From: Siphonodentalium dalli
Lineage: Eukaryota; Mollusca; Scaphopoda; Gadilida; Siphonodentaliidae
DNA: 64,000 bases
Direction of reading: 5' to 3'
Assembly: GCA_032622095.1 (NCBI GenBank)
Contig: CP136069.1
Span: forward strand, 17,475,273 to 17,539,272
In this document: positions 35,965-47,268 of the stretch, in pieces
Layout: each line of letters opens with the position of its first letter
How positions within the stretch are numbered: the first letter of the stretch is position 1
Notes under the pieces: generated by a model
Told to the model about the DNA's origin: nothing
What the model saw: the letters and a program-made list of their open reading frames with translations, nothing else
The model's database searches: none
Program-made: the position numbers and the translations under genes

Positions 35965-36370
35965 TAGTAGATCATGTCATGAATCTCTATTGTGGCTAAA
36001 GCTCGTAGAGATCATATTCCACCAGTACAAAACCTTGGAACTTTTTGAAGTTTTGACAGGGAATATATTTCTTAATGTTTATCTGTTCCTTAATAGTGTA
36101 CTTCTCTATATGTGTGGGCATATAACCATAACATATGACTGCAGAGATACTCAGGCAGACGGACACAAAAATCAGTATTTTCAGATAAACAAAGATGAAT
36201 AACTCTAGTTCGGAAAACACGAACAAAACGGCTGAACAATTCTTTGAATGTCGTCATATATATAGTAGTGCACAACTTTTATTGAGATCCGACAACCGGT
36301 GGTGGAGATATCTTCTCGGACAGACAAAACAACAAACATTTCCAGATAAACAAAGATGAATAACTACAGA
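35965..36370. repeat. Single arm of the 38.3-kb palindrome plus CAGATAAA repeat units
   Basis: 35965-36058 matches one arm of the inverted repeat at 38284 (CCACCAGTACAAAACCTTGG, GAAGTTTTGACAGGGAA). It is followed by two diverged units of the CAGATAAACAAAGATGAATA repeat related to 27285-27560. Confidence 0.6.
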
Positions 36371-36399
36371 ATTCCATTGAACGTCCTGATTGTAGTGGC

Positions 36400-36760
36400 C
36401 CCACCCCACCCCCTGGAATACGGAATACCACTTAACACAGAGGGTGGAATATGGAATGCCAGTTAACAGTCATATGGAATTTTCCGGATAATTTTTTTAT
36501 TGCCGTACGAACACCGGTCATCCCGCAGTGTCCACGTCTAAAATGATCTAAAATGACGATGATCGACGATCTGTATGTCAAACCGTGAATTTATTGTGAC
36601 AAAAATCGCATTTATATTATTATTATGATCATTTTTTGGAAGGTGTCGAAGGTCGGCGTACGAATACCGGTATTTTTGGAATACCGAATACCTCCTAACA
36701 GAGGGGCCGGAATACGGCGTACCTCATAACAGGGCATGGAATACGGCGTACGAAAAGGGG
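36400..36760. repeat. Degenerate GGAATAC repeat
   Basis: Variants of GGAATACGGCGTACC / GGAATACCACTTAACA recur about eight times, with an inverted GGTCATCCCGCAGTGTCC part between. Nature unknown. Confidence 0.5.
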
Positions 36761-37239
36761 GGTGTGGGCCTCATTGTAGTGAAAGTCCATTCCAAATGCC
36801 AGACGCACCACGCACGGACAGATGCAAGTACTTTAAAAAATTTAAAATATGTCATTTCTACACAATTCTGTTTAAGATCATATTTAAAACATATTGTGTA
36901 GAAAGTATACACATTTGTTCGAAGAGTGTATCAAACTTTCAAAAGTATATATTTCTACATATTTGTGGTCTGAATTGTTCAACTCGTATCATGTCAAGCA
37001 TATCATTTCCAAATTTAGATAATTTGTTTTACCAGATCAACGTTGGGAGCTCGAGAGTTTGGACGACGTCACATAATACTGCTGCGTCCCTGGCTTCGTA
37101 ATGTCAAATCTGATAGGGCGGTAATAAGAACGTATGAGGTGACAGTTATCTATACTGTCACGCTAGTTTTGTTGCAACACATATAGCAACCATATTTTAG
37201 AAATTGAGAAAGGCAGACACAAACAACCTAAAGTATACC

Positions 37240-37620
37240 TGCTGATGAGAGAATTTCAAAAAGTGTGGAATGGAAGTAGAAGCCGAAGAACAACTTCATT
37301 ATGCAATCCCCCATTTGTAAAACTCTAAGAGAGCGTCTATTTGCGGAAATAATCGACAATATTCCGACCTTTATTATTAATATGGCTGACAAACAGAAAT
37401 TCTTAATCATCTTGAGAAATGATGAACACAAAGCATGTAATATCATCCGAAATATGGTCCAACTCTTTCTGCATAAACGGTGTGAATCACCAAACATTTA
37501 ATTTTTTTAATTATATTTATGTTACAAAACTTATAATTACATTTCATTTAAGTCATGTTTTGACATCGGCCTCGAGTGGGCGCATCTGTCAATAAATCTA
37601 TCATATATATGATTCATGTC
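37240..37620 (+). mobile_element. Non-LTR retrotransposon 3' end, family 2, copy 2
   Basis: The forward strand encodes, with one frameshift near 37300, a knuckle-like GMEVEAEEQLHY followed by CKTLRERLFAEI and INMADKQKFLIIL, then ...VQLFLHKR to a stop at 37501. The layout is that of a LINE ORF2 C-terminus. The 3' UTR ends near TCAATAAATCTATCATATAT. It is paralogous to 32830-33110. Confidence 0.7.
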
Positions 37621-38283
37621 TTCGAACTATTCCATGGACTCTGTAACGAAATGTGAAAGAATGTTGACTTTGTGCAAAAAAGGAGAGATTAGCCTGATTC
37701 CGTTTTATCGATATCACCACGTGTGTCGATAGTAGTTCATGTGGCACTTTACTAAAAATGTTAATTACGGCCCTTGACAAACGATGTTCCTTGTTCCAAG
37801 CGTATAATTGGCCGAAGCCACTTGATGGAATTCGCCCTCGTCGAAAGTTGCTCATTCCAATCGATGTTTATTTTTGCAGTAAAGCGACCTAGCTATTTAA
37901 CGGGATAATTTAGCCCCGTCTACAAAGCTATTATGAAACATGAGTGCCTTGATGACTTTACAAAACATACCTACCGGGGAACCCGAGGATACTGCAGAAC
38001 ATATCGAGGGGAACCCGGGGATACTGCACAACACATCGAGGAGAACCCGATGATAGCGCAGAATATCGAGGAGAAGGTAACCGGGCTATATGAACACATG
38101 CGGTACCAAACTCCATGCAGCGCCCCCTACGTATGGTACTGTATATCAGTGAAGCGATGGGAGATAACTCTACTTGGAGTTTGATGCGGTACATCCCACA
38201 TTGCTTGTGTCCGTATTCAGGTGCGCCGTAAGCAACCGAGGACAAGAGACAGAATTTACAGAAAATGACGTTATTTTTTTTAG
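37621..38283. other. No gene; short GAGGAGAACCC repeats
   Basis: A degenerate 30-33 bp repeat (GAACCCG.GGATACTGCAGAAC..ATCGAGG) occurs three or four times at 37978-38075. Otherwise unassigned. Confidence 0.45.
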
Positions 38284-38710
38284 ATCATGCCACGAATCTC
38301 TACTCTGTCTAACGCCCGTAGAGATAATTTTCCACCAGTACAAAACCTTGGAACTTTTTGAAGTTTTGACAGGGAACCTTATAAAGTCGAAAAAATAACG
38401 CGGGGAATATTATTCTTAGTTATTATCGAAATAAATTTTGAATTAATTACCCAGGAGAAATTCCATAATTGTAAGCGACGTAAAGAAAAATCGCCCACAA
38501 AGTCACTTAAATCGTGACATTTCGAGTTAGGACGTTCGCCTACAGTGAAGTACATTATTAAGGAACAGATAATAACTAAGACATATATTATCCGCGTTAT
38601 TTGTTCGACTATATAAGGTTCCCTGTCAAGACTTCAGAAAGTTCCCAGGTTTTGCACTGGTGGAATATGATCTCTACGTGCGTTAGCCTGAGTAGGGTTT
38701 CATGGCATGA
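38284..38710. mobile_element. Long inverted-repeat MITE (about 148-bp arms)
   Basis: The left arm from TCATGCCACGAATCTCTACT to AATAACGCGG...TTAGTTATTAT is matched inversely by 38565-38710 (ATAATAACTAAGAC...CATGGCATGA), about 85% alike, with a loop of about 130 bp. A lone arm is at 35965. Confidence 0.75.
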
Positions 38711-38824
38711 GTTGGATATAAAGCATATCATAGCACAGAAAAACCACATTGGGTCATTAAAACGGCACAATAAGACATTAAAATCGTATAAGATCCATCT
38801 CATACTAAATAAAGTCCCATGGTA

Positions 38825-39101
38825 GTTTGAAGCTTTGACATGGGAGCTGCGCTGGTGCAGCATTAAATACCCTGTGCCAGTACACTCTCTGATATACATG
38901 TATATATATATATATACGACTCTCCCATAGTAAGTCTCGCATATATATGGTAATGCAGTGGGTTACAAGATCGAGATAAACATTGTTAGACCAATGCATT
39001 CTCTTATATATGCGAGGCGCCCTATGGGCGACTCGCATATTGAATGTATTGGCACAGGGTTTTCGCAAAATTTCAGGAAGCTCCAGTCATGGAAGGGTTA
39101 A
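38825..39101. mobile_element. TTAA MITE, frame A, diverged at the left end
   Basis: The left end is decayed (GCTTTGACATGGGAGCTGCG). The right end is good: CTCCAGTCATGGAAGGGTTAA. Two hairpin modules are present, the first altered by a TATATATA expansion at 38901-38920. Confidence 0.65.
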
Positions 39102-39284
39102 TATTATCTGACATTTCCCACCAATTAATAAGAATCTGTTTGTACTTGTCTTATCCGTCTGCTTAATTTTTCCTGAACACCCCCTCCAGATGACTAATAG
39201 ACTATTCCAACATCTATTTTCATAACTGAATGGGGGCATCGGTAAATAAATGGTTGAAAACACAGTGTCTACCACGGAATTGCC

Positions 39285-39548
39285 AAAAAGGGAAAATGGC
39301 AACATAGTGACCAACTGCTAGACAGAATACGCGACCAGACGAATGCAAATTCCCAATAAGTTGAATAAAACCAAACTCGATACAAATACATATAACTACT
39401 TTATTATGTGCGACATATTGTGTCAAGAAAAGAAATGACCGTATGAATACATGTCCTTTCACTACATTGTTATAAATTATGTTTCTTTATTATGTATGTA
39501 TACATTTGACCATATTTGGTGTAAAAGTATAATAAAATTGATTGATTT
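39285..39548 (-). repeat. Repeat J, inverse copy
   Basis: Contains GGGAAAATGGCAACATAGTG, GAATACATGTCCTTTCACTA and the ending ACCATATTTGGTGTAAAAGT, AATTGATTG. The short ATTG-type terminal repeat suggests a retroposon 3' end, but no coding part is seen. The next frame A element follows within 25 bp. Confidence 0.6.
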
Positions 39549-39569
39549 TACATCAGATTGGAATGGATT

Positions 39570-39749
39570 TTAACCCTTTCATGATGGGAGATGTGCTGGT
39601 GCAGCATTACAGATTATGTGCCAGTGCATTCTCTTAGATATGCGATTCTTCCATAGGGAGCCTCATATATATGAGAATGCACTGGCTTACAAGGTGATGG
39701 TAAATATTGTTAGGCCAATGTATTCCCTAATGGAAACTCAAAGGGTTAA
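39570..39749. mobile_element. TTAA MITE, frame A, internally deleted
   Basis: TTAACCCTTTCATGATGGGA to CTCAAAGGGTTAA, 180 bp. One hairpin module is kept and the second is cut after GGCCAATGTATTCCC. Confidence 0.75.
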
Positions 39750-40304
39750 ATTACGCCCGAATGTGTTACATCCCGGTCCAGTTCCGGGGATGAAAATAAT
39801 ACGCGTACACTGACTTATAAAGAAGCTACTCTTACTCGAGTTACTACATTTAGAAAACTCTGGTTCAGACATTTCTCCAGAGTGAAACAATAAATGCACA
39901 GAACGATACAGCGTTTAATGGGTTTGTAGATACGACACGAGTGCTAGCTCGGAGAGATAGAACGAGAGACACAGACTCGAGTTACATCCTTCTGCGATGA
40001 CTATCGACAAACGCATTAACACATGTGTCGTTCTATTACACGCGACCGCCCAGGAATAAGCGAATTAAATAAAAAAAAACAGACGTACAAGATTTATTCA
40101 GGCACATACATGTCTTGTTTTGTTAACAACTCCTCAAAATAGACTGAATGCAACTATATGTATATGTATACTTTCTTTGTGTTGACGCATTTAATTATTT
40201 CATTTCAGAACATGTCGTCAGGTAGACAAAGTATCCATCGAAAGTATAGCAGAACTAATGTGATATTTGCCTTTCTGAAGAAGTTGATTGAAACAACTTG
40301 GGTA
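39750..40304. other. No feature recognised
   Basis: The last 8 bp (40297-40304) are the left target duplication of the following hAT element. Confidence 0.4.
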
Positions 40305-40334
40305 CAGGGGTGCCGGAAGCATCCAAGGGCAGGG

Positions 40335-40368
<34 letters not shown>

Positions 40369-40709
40369 AGCCTACAAAAAGGGCACTTTTCCGCAAAAAA
40401 GGGCATTTTCTCAGCAAACTCGGGAAAATAACCATAAATTAATTGTGGCAAAAATAACCTATTTTAATGGTATTTGTCGGTTTTTATGGCCGTTTTGTGA
40501 TAAAATTGACAAAAAATTAATATTCCTTGTGAAATTGGTGGTATTTGGACCAAAAAAGTCACATTTTGCTATAAAAAACACGAGATTAAAAACACAAAAA
40601 GCATTTTCTGTCTCCAGAAAAAGGGCAAGTCCTGCCCCCGCTCGCCCCCCCTTGATCAAGGGCAGGGGGGTCAGCTGCCCCATCTGCCCCCCCTCTTCCG
40701 GCGCCCCTG
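40305..40709. mobile_element. hAT-type element with a 30-G tract
   Basis: CAGGGGTGCCGGAAG at the left and CTTCCGGCGCCCCTG at the right are near-perfect inverse ends. A perfect 8-bp duplication, CTTGGGTA, flanks at 40297-40304 and 40710-40717. A run of 30 G lies at 40336-40365 near one end, matched by C-rich sequence at the other. It is non-autonomous; ORFs over it are not genes. A different hAT family from the one at 3958. Confidence 0.88.
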
Positions 40710-40717
40710 CTTGGGTA

Positions 40718-41249
40718 CATTCCGAAATTCCTCCCACGTTATGTGTTGTTGTTGTTCCTCCCACGTTATGTGTTGTTGTTTCTTTGCGAACTTTCGTGTG
40801 ATAAGCCACGACGTTGATAAGCAATCTTTGGCCAAAGCCACTATTCTGGCAATCAAAAGATTTCATTTGTCGTAACTCTCGTCTCGCATGACAAAGAGAA
40901 CGTGACTTCATGTCGATTATTACCGGAACATAAACATTGACAGAGTAGTGGTTCGTGAACGGTCTCATTAATTTTAGGGACCTGTTCTTGGACCCCGATT
41001 CTTTAATCTTTTACGAATTCTTTGTCTTTTATTTTGATTGTTTAGCCAATTATTCATCAAAAGAAGCATGGGGTCCATTTCTTATCTTACAGAAGAAATT
41101 ATCGCTTTGGAATAAACACTGGATGCTTGTTTTATTTATGACTTCACGCTCGATTAAATGTCTGTCGTAATTGGCCATGTTTCTGAGTAGCCGGTAGCCC
41201 AACCCAAATTTAAAGGGCCATGGTCCAAGTTGACACCACTAATCTACAA
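40718..41249. other. Short tandem duplication, otherwise unassigned
   Basis: CCTCCCACGTTATGTGTTGT repeats twice at 40730-40780. No gene. Confidence 0.45.
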
Positions 41250-42007
41250 TTAACCCTTCCATGACTGGAGCTTCCTGGAATTTTTACGAAAAACCATGTG
41301 TCAATACATTCTCTTATATAGATGCGAGTCGCCCATAGGGAGCCTCGCATCCTATAAATAAAAGACTACATTGGCCTAACGATGTTTATCTTGACCTTGT
41401 AAGCCAGTGCATTTTCTTATATATGCGAGACTCCTCATGGGATACTTCCATATTAAAGAGAATAATAATAATAATAATAATATTTGTATAGCGCTTATCC
41501 ACAATAAACGGGCCCTAAGCGCTTGACATAAACATAAACATGAAATATAAATATACACAATATCAAAGTCATTTTCTGAAACGCCGCGCAAACAAGTAAG
41601 TTTTCAATGACTTTTTAAAGTCGTCAAGAGATGGTGACTCTTTTATGTTCAATGGAAGAGGATTCCATGCATGCATTTGCGCATGTTACTTTGAAAGATC
41701 GGTAGCCAACCGTGATCAAATTAGCATCATATGGTGTCAAAAAGAAGTTTGTCCTCTGAACGAAGTGATCGGTGTGGGACATATGGAACAAGGATATCAC
41801 TGAAGTATGCTGGAAGAGCTTTTGAGTCATGGGTTGCTTGATATGCATATGTAACAAGTTTATAAATAATCCTATCTGTCACAGGTAGCCAATGTAATTC
41901 TTGCAACATTTCATCTATATGTCGTCAGATCTTTTACGACACAGAACTATCGAATTCACTGGATATTTAATGCTGCACCAGCGCAGCGACCGCCATGAAA
42001 GGGTTAA
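41250..42007. mobile_element. TTAA MITE, frame A, split by a LINE fragment
   Basis: Left part 41250-41460 has TTAACCCTTCCATGACTGGA and most of two hairpin modules. The right part, from about 41950 (GGATATTTAATGCTGCACCA to CATGAAAGGGTTAA), completes it. Comparison with the intact copy at 5501 shows the break lies within the second hairpin. Confidence 0.8.
41461..41945 (-). mobile_element. CR1/L2-like LINE 3' end nested in the MITE
   Basis: Minus-strand remnant of a reverse-transcriptase C-terminus: LQELHWLPVTDRIIYKLVTY, then SDILVPYVPHRSLRS, and after a frameshift GYRSFKVTCANA. LHWLPV..RI.YKL is a hallmark of CR1/L2-type LINE ends. The 3' end has TTGTATAGCGCTTATCC on the plus strand and an (AAT)n tail at 41461-41482, joined to the MITE sequence. 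Confidence 0.8.
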
Positions 42008-42104
42008 TATGATATTATCATGGTAAGATGATAATTTCAAAGAGGAAGTTTTAACGTTTTTTATTTTTGTAAAGCAAGCAAAAAATCCAATGACAAAGAA
42101 CACA

Positions 42105-42321
42105 TACAGTAATGCTCTAATTAATCGACTCCTTAAACACAGCAGAATTATGGGTAACTTTTCAGGATTTAGTCGGAAATATGGCTTGTTGCCATTCATC
42201 GGAAAGCTATCACCGAGAGCTTTCCGATGAATGGCAACAAGCCATATTTCCGACTAAATCCTGAAAATTTACCCATAATTATGCTGTGTTTAAGGAGTCA
42301 ATTAATTAGAGCATTACTGTA
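42105..42321. mobile_element. TA-flanked palindromic MITE, copy 3
   Basis: Full-length 217-bp palindrome, TACAGTAATGCTCTAATTAA to GAGCATTACTGTA, centre near GCTATCACCGAGAGC. Same length as copy 1 although the arms differ, so both derive from one master. Confidence 0.85.
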
Positions 42322-42342
42322 TGCTTTCATTTCCTAAAAGTC

Positions 42343-42873
42343 TTAAAGATACGGGCGGCGTTGGCGGTGGGTATGCTGTTAAAATATTCACCTCCGTAAA
42401 AAAAACCGCCATAAACAGAAAGAATAGTAAAATATAGACATACCTTGTTTTTATACCAATCAGAAATATGGCATAAACAGTATGTTATTGTAAATTTTTT
42501 TCCCTTTGTTATGTAAACAAAAGCAAAAAACGGTACGTTACCTGGCTTTTGTTTAGATCCGGATATGATAAACATAAAGAGCGTTATTTGTTACTGTTTT
42601 CCTGATATGGAGATAATAAAGAGCGTTTATATCATTTGTGTGTGATTAACCAATAGAAATGCGCTGTGTAATGTAAACAAAAGCACAACTTCTGCAACAC
42701 GAGAAGGCTCTTGTTTACGTACACCATCGTACGTCTTGACGACAATATACTATTTAAGCGCGGATTATGTTTGGCATATGAACAAAACTATATATATTTT
42801 AATATTACTTCTGTTGATGGCGATTTGAACAAATATGAATATTTCTGCAACGAACGCCGCCCGTGACTGTAAA
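42343..42873. mobile_element. TTAA element family D, copy 3 (inverse)
   Basis: Left TTAAAGATACGGGCGGCGTT, right AACGCCGCCCGTGACTGTAA (target site decayed). It contains AACATAAAGAGCGTTATTTG and AATAAAGAGCGTTTATATCA. It starts 22 bp after the palindromic MITE. Confidence 0.75.
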
Positions 42874-43248
42874 GAACTATATATATAGATGACAAAAAGC
42901 TTGATAGTTTGTACTCGATTTCAACGAAAACTGATGGATTTGTTTGTGTATGTTCGCGATGCCTCATGCCTGTGACATACAACTCGTGGTAATTGCAAGT
43001 ATTTTTGTTTTGAATGGTAAGCTGGAATTATATGACCATCTTTACAAGGTGTTTTCAAAAAGACCTGGTGGAGAATGTTGCAGAATTAGCGAGGGAGTTA
43101 TGTGCGTCTATAATTATATCGTGAGAATCCCAGGTAAGAAAAACGAAAACATGGACCATTAGACCTATTTAACACAAATAAACAGACAGACGTACAAAAT
43201 AAACGGCGATTAGTTTGTGTATCATTGTGGTTTTACGATACGTTGGAT
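42874..43248. other. No feature recognised
   Basis: ORFs here (42944-43162) have no recognisable domain. Confidence 0.4.
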
Positions 43249-45051
43249 AAACAGCTCCAGATGGTGAAGTCATCAGGGGAAACCCTCTACCTCCAACAGA
43301 ATGCTGATAACGAGAGAGAAATTACACTCGCGTGCCATGATGCACCCCAGCTTATTGTTCTAATGAAATAGGCTTCATCCTTAACATTGATACGAAAACA
43401 CAAACATGTTCCGAAATAAATGGCGCAATATAACGATGCGGCGATATTTCTATTTGGGTGGAACGATATGTCGGGTCGTCATCAAGATCCGCGCTGGTCC
43501 ATTTTATTTTACCATTTTTAATAAATTGTTCTCACTCTTTAACAATTTTTATCATTTTTTCTCACATTCTTTAACAATTTGTTATCGGTTTTTTTTGCAT
43601 TTTTTTTTACATTCTTTAACAATTATAAAAACTAATATGAAATTTGTTAGGCCAAAGCATTCTCTTATATATGCGAGGCGACCTATGGTCGACTCGCATA
43701 TATAAGAGAATGCATTGGCACAGGGTTTCCGCAAAAATTCAGGAAGCTATACCGTCATGAAAGGGTTATATATACAAAACAGCTCCAGATGGTGAAGTCA
43801 TCAGGGGAAAGCCTCTACCTCCAACAGAATGCTGATAACGAGACTCGCGTGCCATGATGCATCCCAGCTCATTGTTCTAATGAAATAGGCTCCATCCTTA
43901 ACATTGATACGAAAATACAAACATGTTCCGATGAAGTGATGCTTCTTTGGTTGAAGAATGTTCCGGTTCCTCATCTGATTTTATAATACACGAATCTTCA
44001 TGGATAATCGGGGAGGATTCACCCAGCTTATCCTTTGTTCTAATGAAATATGCTTTATCATAACATTGAAATGAGAACACAAACATGTACCAAAATAAAG
44101 GGCGCAAATGTAAGATTCGCGCTGGTCCATTTTTATAATTTTTTAACAATTTTTCTCACACTTTTTAACAATTTTTATAATTTGTTATAATTTCTTCTTA
44201 CATTCTTTAACAATTTGTTATCATTTTATTTTTACATTCTTTAACAATTATAAACAATAATATAAAATTTGTTAGGCCAATGCATTCTCTTATATATTCT
44301 CCTATGGTCGACTCGCATATATAAGAGAATGCATTGGCACAGGGTTTCCGCAAACAAAAAATCAGGAAGCTCACGCCATGAAAGTGTTATATATACAACT
44401 TATTATTCTTATGAAATATATAGGCTTCATCATTATTTAAACCATTGTCGAAAGACATCCAAGAGTTACCTGTAATATCCCAATTCAAACAAATAATGAC
44501 AAGCTCGCAACCGAATGTACTAAAAGTCGAATGTACTAAAAGTCGAATGTACTAAAAGCCCATTTTGTCTACCAAGGACTTGCCAAAAAAAAAAAAAAGG
44601 AAAATGGCAACCTAGTGAGACAGAATACGCAACCAGACGAATGGAAATCCCCAATATATATCGCTTCCATCATATGTGTGACATATTATGTCACGACCAC
44701 AAATGAACTTCATGTATACATGTCCTTTCACTACATTGTTTTATATTATGTATCCATATTATGTATCTATACACTTGACCATATTTGGTGTAAAAGTATA
44801 ATAAATTGATTGGCTTAACATTGATACGAAAATACAAACATGCTCCGATGCAGTGATGCTTCTTTGTTTGAAGAATGTTCCGGTTCCTCATCTGATTTTA
44901 TAATACACGAATCTTCATGGATAATCGGGGAGGAAATTATACACTCTCGTGACATGATTCATCCCAACTTATCTTTTGTTCTGATGAAATAGGCTTCATC
45001 CTTAACATTGAAACGAAAACACAAACATGTTCCGATATAAAGGGCTCAATG
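43249..45051. repeat. Composite duplicated region (repeat H) with two hairpin half-elements
   Basis: The segment AACAGCTCCAGATGGTGAAG...GAAAACACAAACATGTTCCG lies at 43249-43412 and 43777-43930. Its later part (AAATAGGCTTCATCCTTAAC...CAAACATGTTCCG) recurs at 44040-44100, 44815-44880 and 44975-45035. Right-half hairpin elements (AT spacer plus one module) sit between the copies at about 43495-43768 and 44110-44395. The unit around 43425-43485 (GCGATATTTCTATTTGGGTG) is the single-copy relative of the minisatellite at 45.8 kb. Confidence 0.75.
44583..44815 (-). repeat. Repeat J, inverse copy 2
   Basis: AAAATGGCAACCTAGTGAGA, CATGTCCTTTCACTACATTG and ACCATATTTGGTGTAAAAGT, ending AATTGATTGG. Just before it, GTACTAAAAGTCGAATGTAC repeats as a 17-bp unit three times (44517-44560). 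Confidence 0.6.
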
Positions 45052-45769
45052 CAGGGTTCGGTGCTAAGTGGGGTGAAGGAGAAGATCACTCGATCTTTTC
45101 GACCATCCCGGGCGCTTCGCGCCCATCTACTCACTTTACGGGCTGCTATTTGCCAATGGCAAAAATAATTCACATTTGGCAACAAAATTTAATATTTTCA
45201 TTTGGCAAAGGTTTTTGCAAATCGCTTTTTAATTTCTCAAAAAAAGAAAATATTGGGTCACTCAATACCATTGATTTCAGGAAAGCATTGCATTAGTTAT
45301 GTTTAAAAAGGTTAGGAAAGCATTGCATTAGTTATGTTTAATAAGGTTAGGAAAGCATTGCATTAGTTATGTTTAATAAGGTTAGGAATTAGTAAATCCT
45401 CTATCAAGATGCAGTTAATCTGATAGCATTAGTATCGATGAGATTGCTGTATTATTTATTGCTGTGGAATTTACATATAGATAATCGTCTTTTTATGTGC
45501 CCTTCTGCTGAAGCAACCCTTTAACAATCGTATTGTTCGGCAATTGGTTTGTTGTTCTATGATTAACCACAGTAGAGGCGAGAATTATTAACAATTAACT
45601 GCTTTCCTATCGACATCAAATGTTTTTTTTCAAAAGGCGCTTGTCGAAACATATAACTCAATTTTGCAGAAACTGATTGCATTTGGCAATTTCTAAAATA
45701 ATTTGGCAAAAGATATTTTCATTTGACAAAATATTTGGAAAAGTTAATTTCGACCCAGTGCGAACCCTG
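45052..45769. mobile_element. hAT-type non-autonomous element, copy 2
   Basis: Starts CAGGGTTCGGTGC and ends GTGCGAACCCTG, with the perfect 8-bp target duplication GCTCAATG at 45044-45051 and 45770-45777. It carries the TTTGGCAAA subterminal motifs of copy 1. It is longer (718 bp) because of an insertion near 45063-45150 and an internal 35-bp tandem repeat (AGGAAAGCATTGCATTAGTT...) three times at 45279-45383. Confidence 0.88.
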
Positions 45770-45789
45770 GCTCAATGTTACGATGCAGC

Positions 45790-46770
45790 GACGTTTCTGT
45801 TTGGGTTGTTGTTGATGATGACGGTTCTGTTTGGGTTGTTGTTGTTGATGATGACGGTTCTGGTTGGGTTGTTGTTGATGATGACGGTTCTGTTTGGGTT
45901 GTTGTTGATGATGACGTTTCTGTTTGGGTTGTTGTTGATGATGACGGTTCTGTTTGGGTTGTTGTTGTTGATGACGGTTCTGTTTGGGTTGTTGTTGATG
46001 ACGGTTCTGTTTGTGTTGTTGTTGATGACGGTTCTGTTTGGGTTGTTGTTGATGATGACGGTTCTGTTTGGGTTGTTGTTGATGATGACGGTTCTGTTTG
46101 GGTTGTTGTTGATGATGACGGTTCTGTTTGGGTTGTTGTTGTTGATGATGACGGTTCTGGTTGGGTTGTTGTTGATGATGACGGTTCTGTTTGGGTTGTT
46201 GTTGATGATGACGTTTCTGTTTGGGTTGTTGTTGATGATGACGGTTCTGTTTGGGTTGTTGTTGTTGATGACGGTTCTGTTTGGGTTGTTGTTGATGACG
46301 GTTCTGTTTGTGTTGTTGTTGATGACGGTTCTGTTTGGGTTGTTGTTGATGATGACGGTTCTGTTTGGGTTGTTGTTGATGATGACGGTTCTGTTTGGGT
46401 TGTTGTTGATGATGACGGTTCTGTTTGGGTTGTTGTTGATGATGACAGTTCTGTTTGGGTTGTTGTTGATGATGACGGTTCTGTTTGGGTTGTTGTTGAT
46501 GATGACGGTTCTGTTTGGGTTGTTGTTGATGATGACGGTTCTGTTTGGGTTGTTGTTGATGATGACGGTTCTGTTTGGGTTGTTGTTGATGATGACGGTT
46601 CTGTTTGGGTTGTTGTTGATGATGACGGTTCTGTTTGGGTTGTTGTTGATGATGACGTTTCTGTTTGGGTTGTTGTTGATGATGACGGTTCTGTTTGGGT
46701 TGTTGTTGATGGTGACGTTTCTGTTTGGTTTGTTGTTGTTGTTGATGACGTTTCTGTTTGGGTGGAACGA
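45790..46770. repeat. 30-bp GAT/GTT minisatellite, about 1 kb
   Basis: Unit: GATGATGACGGTTCTGTTTG plus GGTTGTTGTT, with 27- and 33-bp variants. All changes are multiples of three, so several frames stay open on both strands (DDDGSVWVVV forward, NPNRTVIINN reverse). A higher-order unit of 297 bp is visible: the variant TTCTGGTTGGG recurs at about 45861 and 46158 in the same variant order. It is not a gene: it has no start context, splice context or non-repeat domain, and it lies between transposons inside an intron of the opposite strand. Confidence 0.9.
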
Positions 46771-46782
46771 TGTTCCGGGTCG

Positions 46783-47268
46783 TCGTCTTTTAGAAATTGC
46801 CAAATGCAATCAGTTTCTGCAAAATTGATTATTATATTTCGACAAGCGCCGTTTGTAAAACTTTTGATATCGATACGAAAGCAGTTAATTATTAATAATT
46901 CCCGCCTCTCTAATCTGGTTTATCATATAACAACAAACCAATTACCGAACAATACGATTGTTGAAGGGTTGATTCACCAGAAGGATTATCTATATGTAAA
47001 CACCACAACAATAAATAATATAGTAAACTCATCGATACTAATGCTATCAGATTACCCGCATCTTGATAAAGGTGTTAACACTTCCTAACCTTACAGACCA
47101 CCACAAATTACAGTGCTTTTCTGAAATTAATGTCATGAGTGAACATTAGTTTTCTTTCTTGAAAATTTAAAAAGTGACTTGCCAAAACTTTTGCCAAAAT
47201 GAAAATATTTTTTGCCAAATGTAAATTATTTTTGCCATTGACAAATTTGGCAAGTGGTAGCGCGAACC
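46783..47268. mobile_element. hAT-type element, copy 3, inverse and truncated
   Basis: TTTTAGAAATTGCCAAATGC to GGCAAGTGGTAGCGCGAACC matches copy 2 in reverse, lacking the first 70 bp or so. With copy 2 it forms long inverted arms around the minisatellite. The final CCCTG is changed to CCCTCG. Confidence 0.75.

Noticed and set aside
36736-37101. 121-codon forward ORF upstream of a LINE remnant
   Set aside because: It begins inside the degenerate GGAATAC repeat and shows no LINE or other domain; possibly a decayed part of the element, but not supportable.
40298-40968. Overlapping 167- and 169-codon ORFs on opposite strands
   Set aside because: They run across a hAT element with a G/C homopolymer and 8-bp target duplications; glycine and proline runs come from the G tract.
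45677-47088. Long open frames on both strands encoding DDDGSVWVVV or NPNRTVIINN repeats
   Set aside because: The frames are open only because the minisatellite unit and its indels are multiples of three; there is no unique domain, start context or splice support.
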